64,000 nt of DNA from Diphasiastrum complanatum (GCA_029204225.1 CM055108.1:10612461-10676460), one strand, 5' to 3'; counted from the stretch's first letter, positions 47,305 through 57,591 are shown. Made by a program: numbers and translations. The notes: generated by a model from the letters alone, not told the origin.

Positions 47305-50300
47305 ATGGCTTCCAATGGTGGGATCATGCTAGAGTCTAGTGAAAGGTTGAGTTCATCAAACTACTCTACTTGGAAAGTGAGGATGGAGTCCTTACTTGAG
47401 TTGAATGAACTCATGGACATAGTTGCAGAAATTGAAGAGAGACCTCTCACACTTCAAGAGCAACAAAGGTTTGATAAGAAGGCCAAAAGGGCTCTTCATA
47501 TCATTAAAATGAATGTTACAAATGAACTTCTCAAGGAAGTTGGAAAGTGTCAAAGTGCAAGTGAGGCATGGAATGCCTTAAAGAAGCTCTTTGAATCAAA
47601 GTCCACATCTAGGGTATTGACCCTAAGGAGACAAATATTTTCTAGTAGGCAAAGAGAGGGTGAAAGTGCTCATGCATTTATCTTGAGAGTTAAGTCCCTA
47701 AGTGATGATTTAGCATGCATTGATGAGAACATAAAAGATGGTGAAATAGTCCAAGTTATGTTGAATGGTTTGCTAAATGAACATGCTAACCTTGTGCAAA
47801 GTTTTACCATTCAAAGAGTCTTGCCAAGTGTGGTTGACTTGCAAGAAATCTTATTGGCTGAAGAACATAGGTTGCAATCAAAGCTTGATGGTGCATCCTT
47901 GCAAGGTGGAGGTGAAGAGGCTTTCTTCACAAAAGGCAAATTCAAGGGCAAAGGTAAAGGCAAAGGGAAATGGTCCAAAGGTGGTAACTTTGATCATGAT
48001 GATCACTCTTCCTCTTCCTCTTCTACTAAGAACAATAAGTCAAAGTTCAAGTGCTTTTATTGTGGGATAAAAGGTCATTTTGCAAATGAATGTTATAAGA
48101 AGAAAAGAGAGCAAGGAGAGAGGCAAGGAAATCTTACAATAGATGAGGAAGAACATAACACATGTGAATCACTTGTTATGACTTCAAGTTTGTTAGCCAA
48201 CATAGATGATAATGATCCTTGGTGGATTGATAGTGGAGCCTCATCTCACATGACAAGACATAAGGAATACTTTACATCCTTATTGTCTTATGAGGGAGAA
48301 GGTAACATCATCTACACTGCAAATGATGGTCAATGTGACATCAAAGGCATAGGCACTATTCCTATTTCCCTTTCAACAAATAGGAAAGCAAATCTTGAAA
48401 ATGTTTTGTACATTCCTTCAATCACTAAGAATTTGCTTAGTGTAAGTCAAATGATTGACAAAGGACTTGATGTGGAGTTCATTGGAGATGCATGTTTGAT
48501 AAGTAAATGTGGATCCTTGATTGCTCAAGGTAGGAGGCATGGTAAACTTTTCAAGCTTGATGCATGTGTGATATCTAATTATGAAGGATGTATGGCTAGG
48601 GAGCAATTGACAAACCAAGAAGTTTGGCACAAGAGGTTGGGCCATCCCAACTTCAAATCTTTGGAGGTAATGGCAAAGAAAGAGCTTGTTCTTGGTCTCC
48701 CTAAAAGTCTTGTTGCAAACAATAGTGTTTGTGAACATTGTGCCTTGTCCAAATCTCATAGACTTGCTTATTCTAGATCTACTTCTAGATCTAAAGAAGC
48801 TTTTCAACTTGTGCATTCTGATATTCATTCTTCTAGTACAACTAGCAATGGTGGGGCAAAGATGTATGCAACTTTCATTGATGACTTTAGTAGGTATACT
48901 TGGATCTATCTTCTTAAAAGTAAGGATGAAGTGTTTGCTGCATTTGTCAAGTTCAAGAATGAAATGGAAAACCAATTCAATACAAAGATCAAATGCTTAA
49001 GGTCTGATAATGGAGGGGAATACACCTCAAATAGGTTCAAAGACTTTTGTATAGCACATGGGATTAAGAGGGAGATGTCTAGTCCTAGGACTCCACAACA
49101 GAATGGAGTGGCCGAGAGGAAGAATAGAACCCTTTGTGAATGTGCCAAGGCAATGAGACTACATGCTAATCTTGCTAAGTCTTTTTGGGGGGAAGCTTTA
49201 GCATGTGCTAACTATCTATGTAATAGATGGACAAGTGCTTCCTTGGATGGTAAAACTCCTCATGAGGTTCTTTATGGTAGAAGGCCGAGTGTCAAGCATT
49301 GTAGGATCTTTGGATGTACATGTTTTGTCAATATCACACTTGATGATAGAACTAAAGAAGATCCTTCATCAAAGAAGGGTGTGTTTGTTGGCTATAGTGA
49401 AGTAAGCAAGGCTTACAAAGTGTACATTCCTTCTACAAAGAAAGTTGTCATAAGTAGGGATGTCATCTTTCATGAAGAGAATGTTTCCAATGTTGTTGAT
49501 GTTGATGTTGATGTGCCTACTAATCATCATGATGTGCAAGATGTCTTGGATGAAGATGGACATGCCACTCCAAAGCAAACTTCAAGGAAGACTCAAAGGC
49601 AAAGGGCTAAGCCATCAAGGCTAACCTATGATGAAAAAGGAAAGCAAGTGGTGGACAACTCTAACTTTGCTTTTCTTACCTCTTTTGATGAACCAACTTG
49701 TGTAGGTGAAGCAATTCAAAAGAAGGAATGGATCCAAGCCATGGATCATGAGCATCAAGCACTCATCAAAAGCAACACATGGAGGTTGGTAAAGCTTCCA
49801 AAGGACAAGAAGGCAATTGGTTGTAAGTGGATCTTCAAGATCAAGACAAATCAAGATGGATCAATCAACAAGTACAAGGCAAGGTTGGTGGCAAAGGGGT
49901 ATGCTCAAGAATATGGTATTGACTATGATGAGACCTTTGCACCCGTGGCAAAGATGGTAACTATTCGAATCCTAATCTCTCTTGCAACTCTTTATGATTG
50001 GGATATGTGGCAAATGGATGTTACTAATGCCTTCTTGAATGGTGATCTTGAAGAAGATATTTACATGGAGCAACCCGAGGGCTATGTTTCACATGATGAG
50101 CCTAATCATGTGTGCTATCTCCAAAAGAGTTTGTATGGGCTAAAGCAAGCACCAAGGAGTTGGTATGCTAAGCTCAATTCCTTCTTACTTTCTCAAAACT
50201 TTGTTATGAGTGAGTATGATCATTCTCTCTACTTTAGATTGAATGAAAATGATATCACTTTACTTTTGATCTATGTTGATGACATTATCTTAAGTGGTGG

Positions 50301-51258
50301 TAACAATCTAGATATAGATGAAATCAAGATGGTACTCAAAAGAGAGTTTGAAATTCAAGATCTTGGTAAACTTCATTATATCTTAGGAATAGAGATTATT
50401 AGAACTTCTAAATCTACATTCATATGTCAAGAAAAGTATGTTAACTCTATTCTAAAAAGGTTTCATATGGAAGATTGTAAAGTTGTTTCTACTCCTATGG
50501 AATCAAATGTAAAGCTAACTACAAGAAGTAATGAAAGATCCTTCAAGGACATTACTCTCTATAGAAAGCTAATAGGATCTCTTATATGGTTAACCATCAC
50601 AAGACCTGATCTAAGCTTTGTGGTTGGTAAACTAAGTCAATTTATGCAAGATCCTAGTGAGGCTCATTGGAAGCTAGGAAAGAGAGTACTTAGATACATC
50701 TCGGGATCTAGAGATTTTGGCATCTTGTATGGAGGTACTACACCTAACCTTTGTGGATTTTCAGATTCAGATTTTGCAGGTGATCAAATGGATAGGAAGT
50801 CAACAAGTGCCTTTGCAATCTATCTTGGAGATGGAGTGGTCTCATGGCTATCAAAGAAGCAACCAACTATCTCTCTATCTTCCACCGAAGCCGAGTACAA
50901 GGCATTAACAACATGCACCAAGGAGATTCTTTGGATCAAGAGGATGTTATTGGATCTTCACTTGCTGGAACCAGAGAAGACTCCAATCATACTTTGTGAT
51001 AACCTTTCAGCCCAAAGCTTGGCAAGCAATCCTGTTTTTCATGCAAGGAGCAAGCACATTGAGATTGCTCACCATTTTGTGAGAGATCAAGTCATTGCCA
51101 AAGAGGTGGAGCTTCAACATGTCTCTTCAAAGGAGTGTGTGGCTGATATCTTCACCAAACCATTAGGAAAGGACCTATATTTAATGCATAGATCTAATCT
51201 TGGAATGTGCTCAAAGACTATGTTGAAACTAGCATCCAATGTTGAAGAGGGAGTGTGA
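47305..51258 (+). CDS. copia gag-pol polyprotein, intact (1317 aa)
   Basis: One frame encodes all retrotransposition proteins. Gag (UBN2-type) covers about residues 1-200. A Lys/Gly-rich stretch precedes the CCHC knuckle C250-C253-H258-C263. The aspartic protease has D309-S-G. GAG-pre-integrase and the zinc site show H442, H447, C476, C479. Integrase has D506, D568 and E604, with 35 residues between the last two. RT runs about 805-1050 with QMDVTNAFLNG and the catalytic YVDD at 990-993. RNase H has SDSDFAGD (about 1153-1160), STEAEYKAL and CDNLSA. The ATG at 47305 follows the leader and starts conserved gag sequence. The stop codon lies inside the 3' LTR, 3 bases after its start. No catalytic residue looks altered. 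Confidence 0.97.
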   Translation: MASNGGIMLESSERLSSSNYSTWKVRMESLLELNELMDIVAEIEERPLTLQEQQRFDKKAKRALHIIKMNVTNELLKEVGKCQSASEAWNALKKLFESKSTSRVLTLRRQIFSSRQREGESAHAFILRVKSLSDDLACIDENIKDGEIVQVMLNGLLNEHANLVQSFTIQRVLPSVVDLQEILLAEEHRLQSKLDGASLQGGGEEAFFTKGKFKGKGKGKGKWSKGGNFDHDDHSSSSSSTKNNKSKFKCFYCGIKGHFANECYKKKREQGERQGNLTIDEEEHNTCESLVMTSSLLANIDDNDPWWIDSGASSHMTRHKEYFTSLLSYEGEGNIIYTANDGQCDIKGIGTIPISLSTNRKANLENVLYIPSITKNLLSVSQMIDKGLDVEFIGDACLISKCGSLIAQGRRHGKLFKLDACVISNYEGCMAREQLTNQEVWHKRLGHPNFKSLEVMAKKELVLGLPKSLVANNSVCEHCALSKSHRLAYSRSTSRSKEAFQLVHSDIHSSSTTSNGGAKMYATFIDDFSRYTWIYLLKSKDEVFAAFVKFKNEMENQFNTKIKCLRSDNGGEYTSNRFKDFCIAHGIKREMSSPRTPQQNGVAERKNRTLCECAKAMRLHANLAKSFWGEALACANYLCNRWTSASLDGKTPHEVLYGRRPSVKHCRIFGCTCFVNITLDDRTKEDPSSKKGVFVGYSEVSKAYKVYIPSTKKVVISRDVIFHEENVSNVVDVDVDVPTNHHDVQDVLDEDGHATPKQTSRKTQRQRAKPSRLTYDEKGKQVVDNSNFAFLTSFDEPTCVGEAIQKKEWIQAMDHEHQALIKSNTWRLVKLPKDKKAIGCKWIFKIKTNQDGSINKYKARLVAKGYAQEYGIDYDETFAPVAKMVTIRILISLATLYDWDMWQMDVTNAFLNGDLEEDIYMEQPEGYVSHDEPNHVCYLQKSLYGLKQAPRSWYAKLNSFLLSQNFVMSEYDHSLYFRLNENDITLLLIYVDDIILSGGNNLDIDEIKMVLKREFEIQDLGKLHYILGIEIIRTSKSTFICQEKYVNSILKRFHMEDCKVVSTPMESNVKLTTRSNERSFKDITLYRKLIGSLIWLTITRPDLSFVVGKLSQFMQDPSEAHWKLGKRVLRYISGSRDFGILYGGTTPNLCGFSDSDFAGDQMDRKSTSAFAIYLGDGVVSWLSKKQPTISLSSTEAEYKALTTCTKEILWIKRMLLDLHLLEPEKTPIILCDNLSAQSLASNPVFHARSKHIEIAHHFVRDQVIAKEVELQHVSSKECVADIFTKPLGKDLYLMHRSNLGMCSKTMLKLASNVEEGV
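51241..51253 (+). other. polypurine tract of the intact element
   Basis: GTTGAAGAGGGAG immediately before the TG of the 3' LTR. It also encodes the last residues (VEEG) of the polyprotein. Confidence 0.88.
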
Positions 51259-51907
51259 AAATTGTCAACATTTCCTAGCTAGTTTGAGGCCTAAATTGGC
51301 TAAAATTGTAAATAGTTTTGGTTCTGGAGTTTCACACGTGTGAACCAGGCCACAATGTTTTTATTTACTGTATTTTTTCAGTATGATGAAGTGTCAAACT
51401 TCATACCCTTCAAAATGAGACCATTTTGATGTATTTTGGTCATATAAGCCATTTTTAGCTATTTTTCCTATATAGGGAATATCTAGGGTCAAGTACTTTC
51501 TAGAGAGAGGAGAGAGAGTCATCTTCCTCATCCATAAATAGTAGGGAAGTCGTGGAGAACAGGTTGGAGAAACCTTTTGTATGCTTCATTGAGATCAATA
51601 GATCATTGTCATTGTTTCTTCCTCCATTGAGAGCATTGTTGTGTGTATTGTCTTCAAGCTATTGTGTATGATCTTAGGTGCTTTTAAAAGTGGTAGGCTG
51701 ATGTATTATGGACTGTATAATGTTATTTTGGGCCGCACTTGATGTTTATGGAAGTTTCCATTTGTGATAAATGCTTTTTGATCAAGTTCTTTGCATTCTA
51801 GGTAGCATAGAATGTGTTGCCAATTCCTAGCTTATGTAGTTTGGAGTGCAAGCATTCAAGCCAATGATCTTGGAGTTTAGATCCACTTAGGATCTGTATT
51901 TTTCACA
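51254..51907 (+). repeat. 3' LTR of the intact copia element (654 bp)
   Basis: Near-identical to 45479-46132: five substitutions and two compensating one-base indels by eye. The palindrome is at 51331-51344. TGATA (51908-51912) follows. Confidence 0.95.
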
Positions 51908-52154
51908 TGATAATCAAAGTGTTATTGCCTTATCAACCAACCCTAGATTTCATTCTAGGAGTAAGCACATTGAACTCAAGTATCACTATGTCAGAAGCAA
52001 AGTTCTTGACAAAGAAGTCAGATTGTAGTACTGTCGAACACAAGATATGAGAGCAGATATTTTTACCAAAGCGTTAAGCTTGGATGCACACAGAAAGCTT
52101 TGTGCAGAATTAAGTTTAAAGGTCAAGGCATTAATGGATTCAGATTAAGGGGGA
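51908..52154 (+). pseudogene. old copia gag-pol, part 2 (end of RNase H) and purine tract
   Basis: Starting with the second TGATA, the frame resumes as NQSVIALSTNPRFHSRSKHIELKYHYVR, then a stop, then ADIFTKALS. This is the exact continuation of the RNase H cut at 45478. The sequence ends in the purine tract TAAGGGGGAG before the LTR at 52155. Confidence 0.9.
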
Positions 52155-52547
52155 GTGTTGGATTAATCTCCTACTAATCGACTAATCGACATTTTAATCT
52201 TCGTCCAACTTTTATCCAGACCTGCAGTTTTCTTCATGTTTCTACATAGTCTGCAAAAGTACTCAGGAATCACTCACAAGTGGATCCGACTTAAAAACGT
52301 TCGGGCATGGTCCGAGAAATATCTTATCGGGTGAAAGACAGTTTATTGTTTGTCTTAATTGAAGCTACAAAATTTCCTAGAAGATTCAACTGGACGGATG
52401 CCAGCTCACTATCCATTATGATTGACGACCTAATTAGTTGTCCTACTATTGCACGTTGCCGCATTTGCTTAGTATAAATAGCTGCTCATATTCCTACAGT
52501 TTCAAGTTTTAAGTTTTGATCAATAGATCAGCAAGTATTGAATAGTT

Positions 52548-52611
<64 letters not shown>

Positions 52612-53132
52612 CCTGCGAGCTTGAGCACTCCTGAGCATTCTAACTCACTTTTTAGAGTTGTTTAGAGATTGCTATTGCACTTACAGCTTATCAGCATTGC
52701 GCTTAATTCAGACTTTCATTTTAGCCGTTCAAAGATAGCCTAGAGTACACGACTTTGATCCACAACTTGTTGTACTCAATTACTTTTGTTTCGTTTTCAT
52801 ACTGAATCAATAATATCTTCTTATTGCATCCAGGTTCGTCTCAGAATGTATGCGTTTCTATAGTTCTTTGCAACTAATTATTTGTCTGATAATTCAATGC
52901 ATTAATGTTTGGTTACATAATCAATGTAGTACTGATGATTTCAAAGTTAGTTACTATAAGATTGAACGTGATTTCTATCACTATTGTTTTGTTTGAAATT
53001 GATAGGCGTAGTCATGCATAGAGAAAGAGGAGATATTTATTCCGCTGCGCACGATAAGTTTTTATTATTGTCGTTCGATTTCTTTTTATTCGAATCTTAT
53101 TCGACCTATCTTTCACACACCTCTTTCCAACA
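52155..53132 (+). repeat. 3' LTR of the old copia element (~978 bp)
   Basis: It begins TGTTGGATTAATC after the purine tract. The end is placed at TTTCCAACA (53132) because TCCAACA is the exact inverse of the TGTTGGA start. An earlier CA at 52828 is a less likely end. The 5' counterpart at 42638-43084 is truncated, so the terminus could not be tested directly. Confidence 0.65.
52550..52608. repeat. (CT)n microsatellite, 59 bp
   Basis: A perfect CT run inside the old copia 3' LTR. The matching place in the 5' LTR (42990-43005) has only CTCTCCTTCTCTCTC. Confidence 0.95.
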
Positions 53133-53399
53133 CACGTGACCAAGAAAATTCTTGTTCCATGCCCGGTCACGTATCAAACGCTTATTGGTTAGGGGCCAGA
53201 AAGGTCCTCGTGCCAATAAGCGAATACACATAGGATAATTATCCCTGCTTTTATTAATAAATGATGGGAAAACCCATGACCATACAAGAAGATAAAAGTT
53301 CATAAAATGATATTGTAGAATGGCAAAAATGAATTAAGCTAACAAAAAACTAGTAAGACAAAAAATAGTAAATTAAGTACTCAAAACCAATTGCTTGAT

Positions 53400-53990
53400 G
53401 TAAATCACTAACTAAAATAGATCCACTAATAGGTAATGCAAGAAGCTTTGAAGCAGTCGCTCTTGCAAATAGAGCTCGTCGAAGAATTGAAAGCGCATGT
53501 GAACGTTGTAATGCAATATAAATACGCTAACGGTATAAAGAAACAATGACGGCAGGTAAGGTAATACTTCATCCCTAGCATTAATGAAGACAACCATATG
53601 TTTCAAAGGCAAAGGGGATGAAATCTTCACCTTGTGCACGATCATTATAATCTCACTCCTTTTTTTGAGCTGCCGGAGATGCAACGGCCCCTTGCGTAGT
53701 GGAAGAACGACGAAGGAGGTATTGACGAGAGGGATCATCAACATCTTCTAGAGTGCGAATTCCCTCACACGAGAGAACAAGATCAACTCGACATCGAGAA
53801 GATTGCAAAGAAGGCCCTGGTAAAATGTGTGTTTGTTCTGGAACAACATGAAAACCACTATCATGAGCAATAGCAGCAAGGACATCACAAATGGATTCAT
53901 GTGAAACAATACGTTTTCCACCTTAGGGGCACCGCATAAGATGAGTATCCAAGGAATCCAACACATACATGCCCACATGAACACTTAGAT
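53400..53990 (-). pseudogene. remnant of a C-terminal domain found with plant reverse-transcriptase-like proteins
   Basis: On the minus strand, pieces read VLDSLDTHLMRCP, stop, GGKRIVSHESICDVLAAIA, HVVPEQTHILPG, RCRVDLVLSCEGIRTLEDV, EDFIPFAFETYGCLH, and in another frame ITLQRSHALSILRRALF. I recall this order (RCP-GG, VSH-IRD, RRVDI-I, ADVVIADP, DDFIPLAIETYG, YYRQRVSIALQRA) from repetitive plant proteins annotated as reverse-transcriptase-related, with a nuclease-like fold suggested by the D...VD pattern. At least four stops or frameshifts disable it. The family assignment is from memory and tentative. Confidence 0.4.
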
Positions 53991-54000
53991 AGACCAATTA

Positions 54001-54485
54001 ACATTGGATGTGGAAGTCCCAATATGATTTGAAATGAAATTATAAACAAATCATACGGGTGCCTTTGCATGGCAAAAAAAACTACTTTGCTTTTGTTGAC
54101 TTTTCACTCATGTTTTTACTTTTGAACATTCTCATTTGTGTGCTGGATTTGAAGTTAGACTAGTGGCGCAAACCAAACCAGGTGGGGGGACTTTTCACAC
54201 TTGACTTTTGAGCTATTTCAACTTCATATATGCTATAATAAACTATAAAATGCAGTCAAACATTTTATGATATCTATTTTTAAGCAAGAATCCAAATTCC
54301 ATTCTTATATTTTCCTAACTTCGTCACACGCTCGGATTGGACTTTGGAGCTTGAATAAATTCTCCAATATACACTTCATCTTTTGAGCTGCTGACTTTTT
54401 CAACCTTTGAAAATTTATGAAAGGTAGCACGCTTTCATGGATCGTTGACTATTGCTTGGTCCAGAGCCCAGACTCCAAGCTCGCC
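54001..54485 (+). promoter_or_regulatory. upstream region of the phospholipase gene
   Basis: No coding domain. W-box cores TTGAC lie at 54096-54100, 54201-54205 and 54445-54449. These would fit WRKY-type stress control of a lipase in jasmonate-related signalling, but short motifs occur by chance. Confidence 0.3.
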
Positions 54486-54493
54486 TATATAAA
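54486..54493 (+). promoter_or_regulatory. TATA box of the phospholipase gene
   Basis: TATATAAA lies 213-220 bases upstream of the ATG in CCTATATAAACC. It predicts a start site near 54515-54525 and a 5' UTR of about 185 bases. Confidence 0.6.
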
Positions 54494-54705
54494 CCATGAC
54501 CCTCCCATTATCCGAAACCCCTGCGTCGTGAGGTCATTAGAGGGTCCATCATTCACCTCTCTACTCCAATTTCCGACGGACAATTGTAATTCTATCCCCT
54601 CACAAACCCATCCATATATCCAGAAAACAGCAAGAAAAGTTTTTGATTGTCAGCGAGTTAAGCTATAGCTCAGCCCAATACAGAAGATCTTGGTGAATTG
54701 CACAT

Positions 54706-56400
54706 ATGGCTGTGTTGGCAAGAATACCTGCACAAGGCCTGAATGAAAGTAGAGCTACTGCAAACAGCGTGGTCAAATGTACAGGCTTGCATTCCACACA
54801 GTACACAAACTTAGCCGTTGCAGCCACACGAATTAAGAATCCGCAAAATAGCAATGGATCTGCCCCTTCCCTGGCTAGTTCGAATTCTTTCGTCCAACCC
54901 ATAAATTATGAATCACAGAAGCATGGCTACCATCATATTTCGAGAAAACGAGGCTCGTGTGTTGTTGTTGCATCCACGGCGATGACGTCCAGACCGGTGA
55001 TAGATCTGGATTTCGATTTGGCTCAATCTCTGGAGAGTTTCACATCCTCATCAGTGTCTGGAAGATGGAGGGATCTTCAAGGAGCGAATAACTGGGAAGG
55101 GCTTCTTGACCCGATAGACCCAGACCTCAGAGCAGAGCTTATCAAGTACGGCGAATTTGCGCAAGTCTGCTATGATGCCTTCGACTTCGAGAAGCACTCT
55201 AAATACTGCGGAAGCTGCAAATACAACAGAAGGAAGGTGTTGGTGAAGACGGGCTTGCAACGCTCAGCAGATTATGAAGTCACCAAGTATCTTTATTCAA
55301 CTTCCGAAATTAATCTCCCCAGTTTCTTTCACCGCAGCGACACAGCCGAAACGTGGAGTCGAGACTCGAATTGGTCGGGCTTTGTTGCAGTATCCACCTC
55401 CGCTAGTGAGATTGAAAGGCTCGGGAGGCGGGACATTGTGGTGGCTTGGAGGGGAACTGCCACAATTCCTGAATGGATACGCAATTTGCAGGACTGGCTG
55501 AGCCCCGCGGATTTTGATCCGGGTGAGGCAGTAGTGTCGCTTGGGAACGTGAAAGTAGAGAGAGGTTTCAGAAGCATCTATACCTCCAAGAAGAAGACTA
55601 GCCGGTACAACAAGGAAAGCGCCCAAGAGCAGCTTTTGTCCGAGATCAGGAGGCTGATGAAGAAATACGAAGGAGAGGATCTGAGCATCACCGTGACTGG
55701 CCATAGCCTAGGTGGCGCCTTGGCTCTTCTCAGCGCCTATGACATTGCAGAATCGGAGATCAATATCCGAAGATCTCAAGCGTCCACTGTTTCAAGCTCA
55801 ACAAACTACCTCAGTGACAGATCGACTCTGCCATATGTTAGAAATGGACTAGACCGAGGAGATGCCTCTGAGAGCGTCGTCCCTATCACTGTCTTCACGT
55901 TTGCTGGGCCACGGGTGGGAAACGATCTGTTCCGTACGAGGTGTGAGGAGCTGGGCATCAAAACTTTGAGGGTGGTGAACGAGAAAGATGTGGTGCCCCA
56001 CGTACCGGGCGTGGTTCTGAACGAGGACCTGCATGTCCTTCGTAGATGGATCGACAAGCTACCATGGACATACTCTCATGTGGGCGTGGAACTGGCACTC
56101 AACACCCAGAATTCGCCCTACTTGAAGTGGGGGTTTTTGGACTTCGCTAGTCATCACAACCTCGAAGCCTATCTGCACCTTCTGGATGCGTATGTCAGCA
56201 CCAAGAAAAGATTTTCCTTCTCTGGGCACCGCGATCTCGCTCTTCTCAACAAATTCTCGGAGCTTTTGAAGCCCGAATACATCGTTCCTTCCTACTGGTG
56301 GCAGCAAGAAAATAAAGGGCTGCAAAAGAATGAAGAAGGGAGATGGGCGCAGCGTGATAGAGAGGAGGAGGACATCCCTATCGTGTACAGGGACGACTAG
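54706..56400 (+). CDS. chloroplast phospholipase A1, PLA1-Igamma-like class 3 lipase (564 aa)
   Basis: The protein should remove the sn-1 acyl chain from plastid glycerolipids; relatives (PLA1-Igamma, DAD1 group) release fatty acids, including jasmonate precursors. The first ~90 residues are rich in Ser, Ala and Asn with few acids, fitting a transit peptide. The lipase_3 core has the oxyanion-side AWRGT (247-251) and the nucleophile elbow GHSLGG (332-337, Ser334). Asp428 lies in NEKDVVPH and His484 in HHNLEAYLH, completing the likely triad. The C-terminal VPSYWWQQENKGLQ-N-EGRW block matches the PLA1-I family. Residues ~358-391 are a Ser-rich loop that I recall as shorter in Arabidopsis relatives. 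No intron is visible. GC content is well above the flanks. The ATG is the first after the TATA box and begins the transit peptide. Confidence 0.95.
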   Translation: MAVLARIPAQGLNESRATANSVVKCTGLHSTQYTNLAVAATRIKNPQNSNGSAPSLASSNSFVQPINYESQKHGYHHISRKRGSCVVVASTAMTSRPVIDLDFDLAQSLESFTSSSVSGRWRDLQGANNWEGLLDPIDPDLRAELIKYGEFAQVCYDAFDFEKHSKYCGSCKYNRRKVLVKTGLQRSADYEVTKYLYSTSEINLPSFFHRSDTAETWSRDSNWSGFVAVSTSASEIERLGRRDIVVAWRGTATIPEWIRNLQDWLSPADFDPGEAVVSLGNVKVERGFRSIYTSKKKTSRYNKESAQEQLLSEIRRLMKKYEGEDLSITVTGHSLGGALALLSAYDIAESEINIRRSQASTVSSSTNYLSDRSTLPYVRNGLDRGDASESVVPITVFTFAGPRVGNDLFRTRCEELGIKTLRVVNEKDVVPHVPGVVLNEDLHVLRRWIDKLPWTYSHVGVELALNTQNSPYLKWGFLDFASHHNLEAYLHLLDAYVSTKKRFSFSGHRDLALLNKFSELLKPEYIVPSYWWQQENKGLQKNEEGRWAQRDREEEDIPIVYRDD

Positions 56401-57340
56401 ACCGCACAAACACCATCCATGATCATGAAGATGAAGAAGAAGAATGAACTAATGAAGACGAAACTTAAATCAACTTCTTCTCGTCAGCTTTATGAGAGTG
56501 GAGCAGAGCAGAAAAAGAACGAGGGCAAGATCTGAAAGCCTTTCATAACTCCATGTCGACATTAGCAATGGAGTCCTCTCTAATTGGACAACTTGAAGAA
56601 GGCCAAAAGAAAAGAAGAGAAGAGAAGAGAAGAAGAAGGGCACAAGCATTGCATCAAGGCCAACAATCTGCTGTAAGGGTGTGCATAAGTCCCTTTTTCA
56701 AAATAGACTTGTGCCTTCATTGAGCCAAGTATGAATCCGGCCAATCAAGAAATAGTATTACATTTCTACTTATGGGACCATTGTGAAAGAGGGGTTTTAT
56801 TTTGCCCATCATTGACTTCCCAAGGGGTTTAAGAAAAATGGGCAAGGCATTGGCACTTGATGAGACTCTAAAAATGGAATGTCAAAACCTCCCAACTAAA
56901 TTGGATGCGACATGGAACCACAAAGGGACAAGAATTCAAAAGGATGCATAAAGTTGCACATGATTTCATGTAGTGAGCACATCATTTTAGTTCACACAAT
57001 ATATTCTTTAACAACAAAATGCCATTAGATGAGACCAAATACTCTTCTTTCAACACCAAGGTTTAAGGGCAACCACATACTAAGGCGAAATGGCCTTATA
57101 CGAGAGTCTTGTCTTCACTACCACAAGAACCAATCTTACCCAACTCAACTACAAGTGGGGGATCTTGATGAAGCTTATATATGAGCTATGGAATGTTCGG
57201 ATTTTTTAGCCATAACATATATACTTTGGCTATATGGAAATTGTTCTAATTTCTCTATATTTCGTCACCAATGTATGTGATCTTTGTTATTTTTGGATTT
57301 GGCATCACTTAAAAAGGTCCTAGTACAACTATTTACATTG
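56401..57340 (+). other. 3' flank of the phospholipase gene, no further gene
   Basis: The first ~250 bases are purine-rich (GAAGAAGAAG and AAGAGAAGAG runs) and probably include the 3' UTR; no clear polyadenylation signal was chosen. The rest is AT-rich with no domain seen. Confidence 0.5.
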
Positions 57341-57344
57341 CCAT

Positions 57345-57591
57345 TTAAGCAACTTGCATAATACATGACACAAATCCATACACAAATGAAAGAGGAAAGG
57401 ACCTCTGCAATAGCATCACAAATACACACACTACATTGCTAAAAGGAGATAGATTACATAGAAATAGTGATTCCTAATCTATAACTATTAGACTCCTACT
57501 AGTCACCTAACTAGGCTCAATGTCAACATCAAGAATATAGCAAACAATATTGAACTAAGTTGATATATATAGATTAGTCATTACTCCTACA
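57345..57591 (-). repeat. copia LTR fragment (minus strand)
   Basis: On the minus strand TGTAGGAGTAATGACTAATC follows the purine tract AAGAGGGAGAA (57604-57594), as at a 3' LTR start. The far end is undefined. Confidence 0.5.

Larger units (their letters stand above)
45479..51907 (+). mobile_element. intact Ty1/copia LTR retrotransposon (6429 bp)
   Basis: All parts are present and in order: 654-bp LTRs at both ends (TG...CA), an initiator-Met primer site touching the 5' LTR, a 1.17-kb leader, a single uninterrupted 1317-codon gag-pol frame, a purine tract and 5-bp target duplications TGATA (45474-45478 and 51908-51912). By my alignment the LTRs differ by 5 substitutions and two one-base indels, so the insertion is recent. 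It sits inside RNase H of an older copia element, splitting ...LLFCD from NQSVIAL. It may be competent to transpose; expression cannot be judged. Confidence 0.96.

Noticed and set aside
48418-49148. Minus-strand frames (185 and 80 codons) inside the intact element
   Set aside because: They are shadows of the gag-pol frame on the other strand.
54663-56409. Several frames antisense to or overlapping the phospholipase
   Set aside because: They are shadows of the high-GC coding frame; only the 564-codon frame has family motifs.
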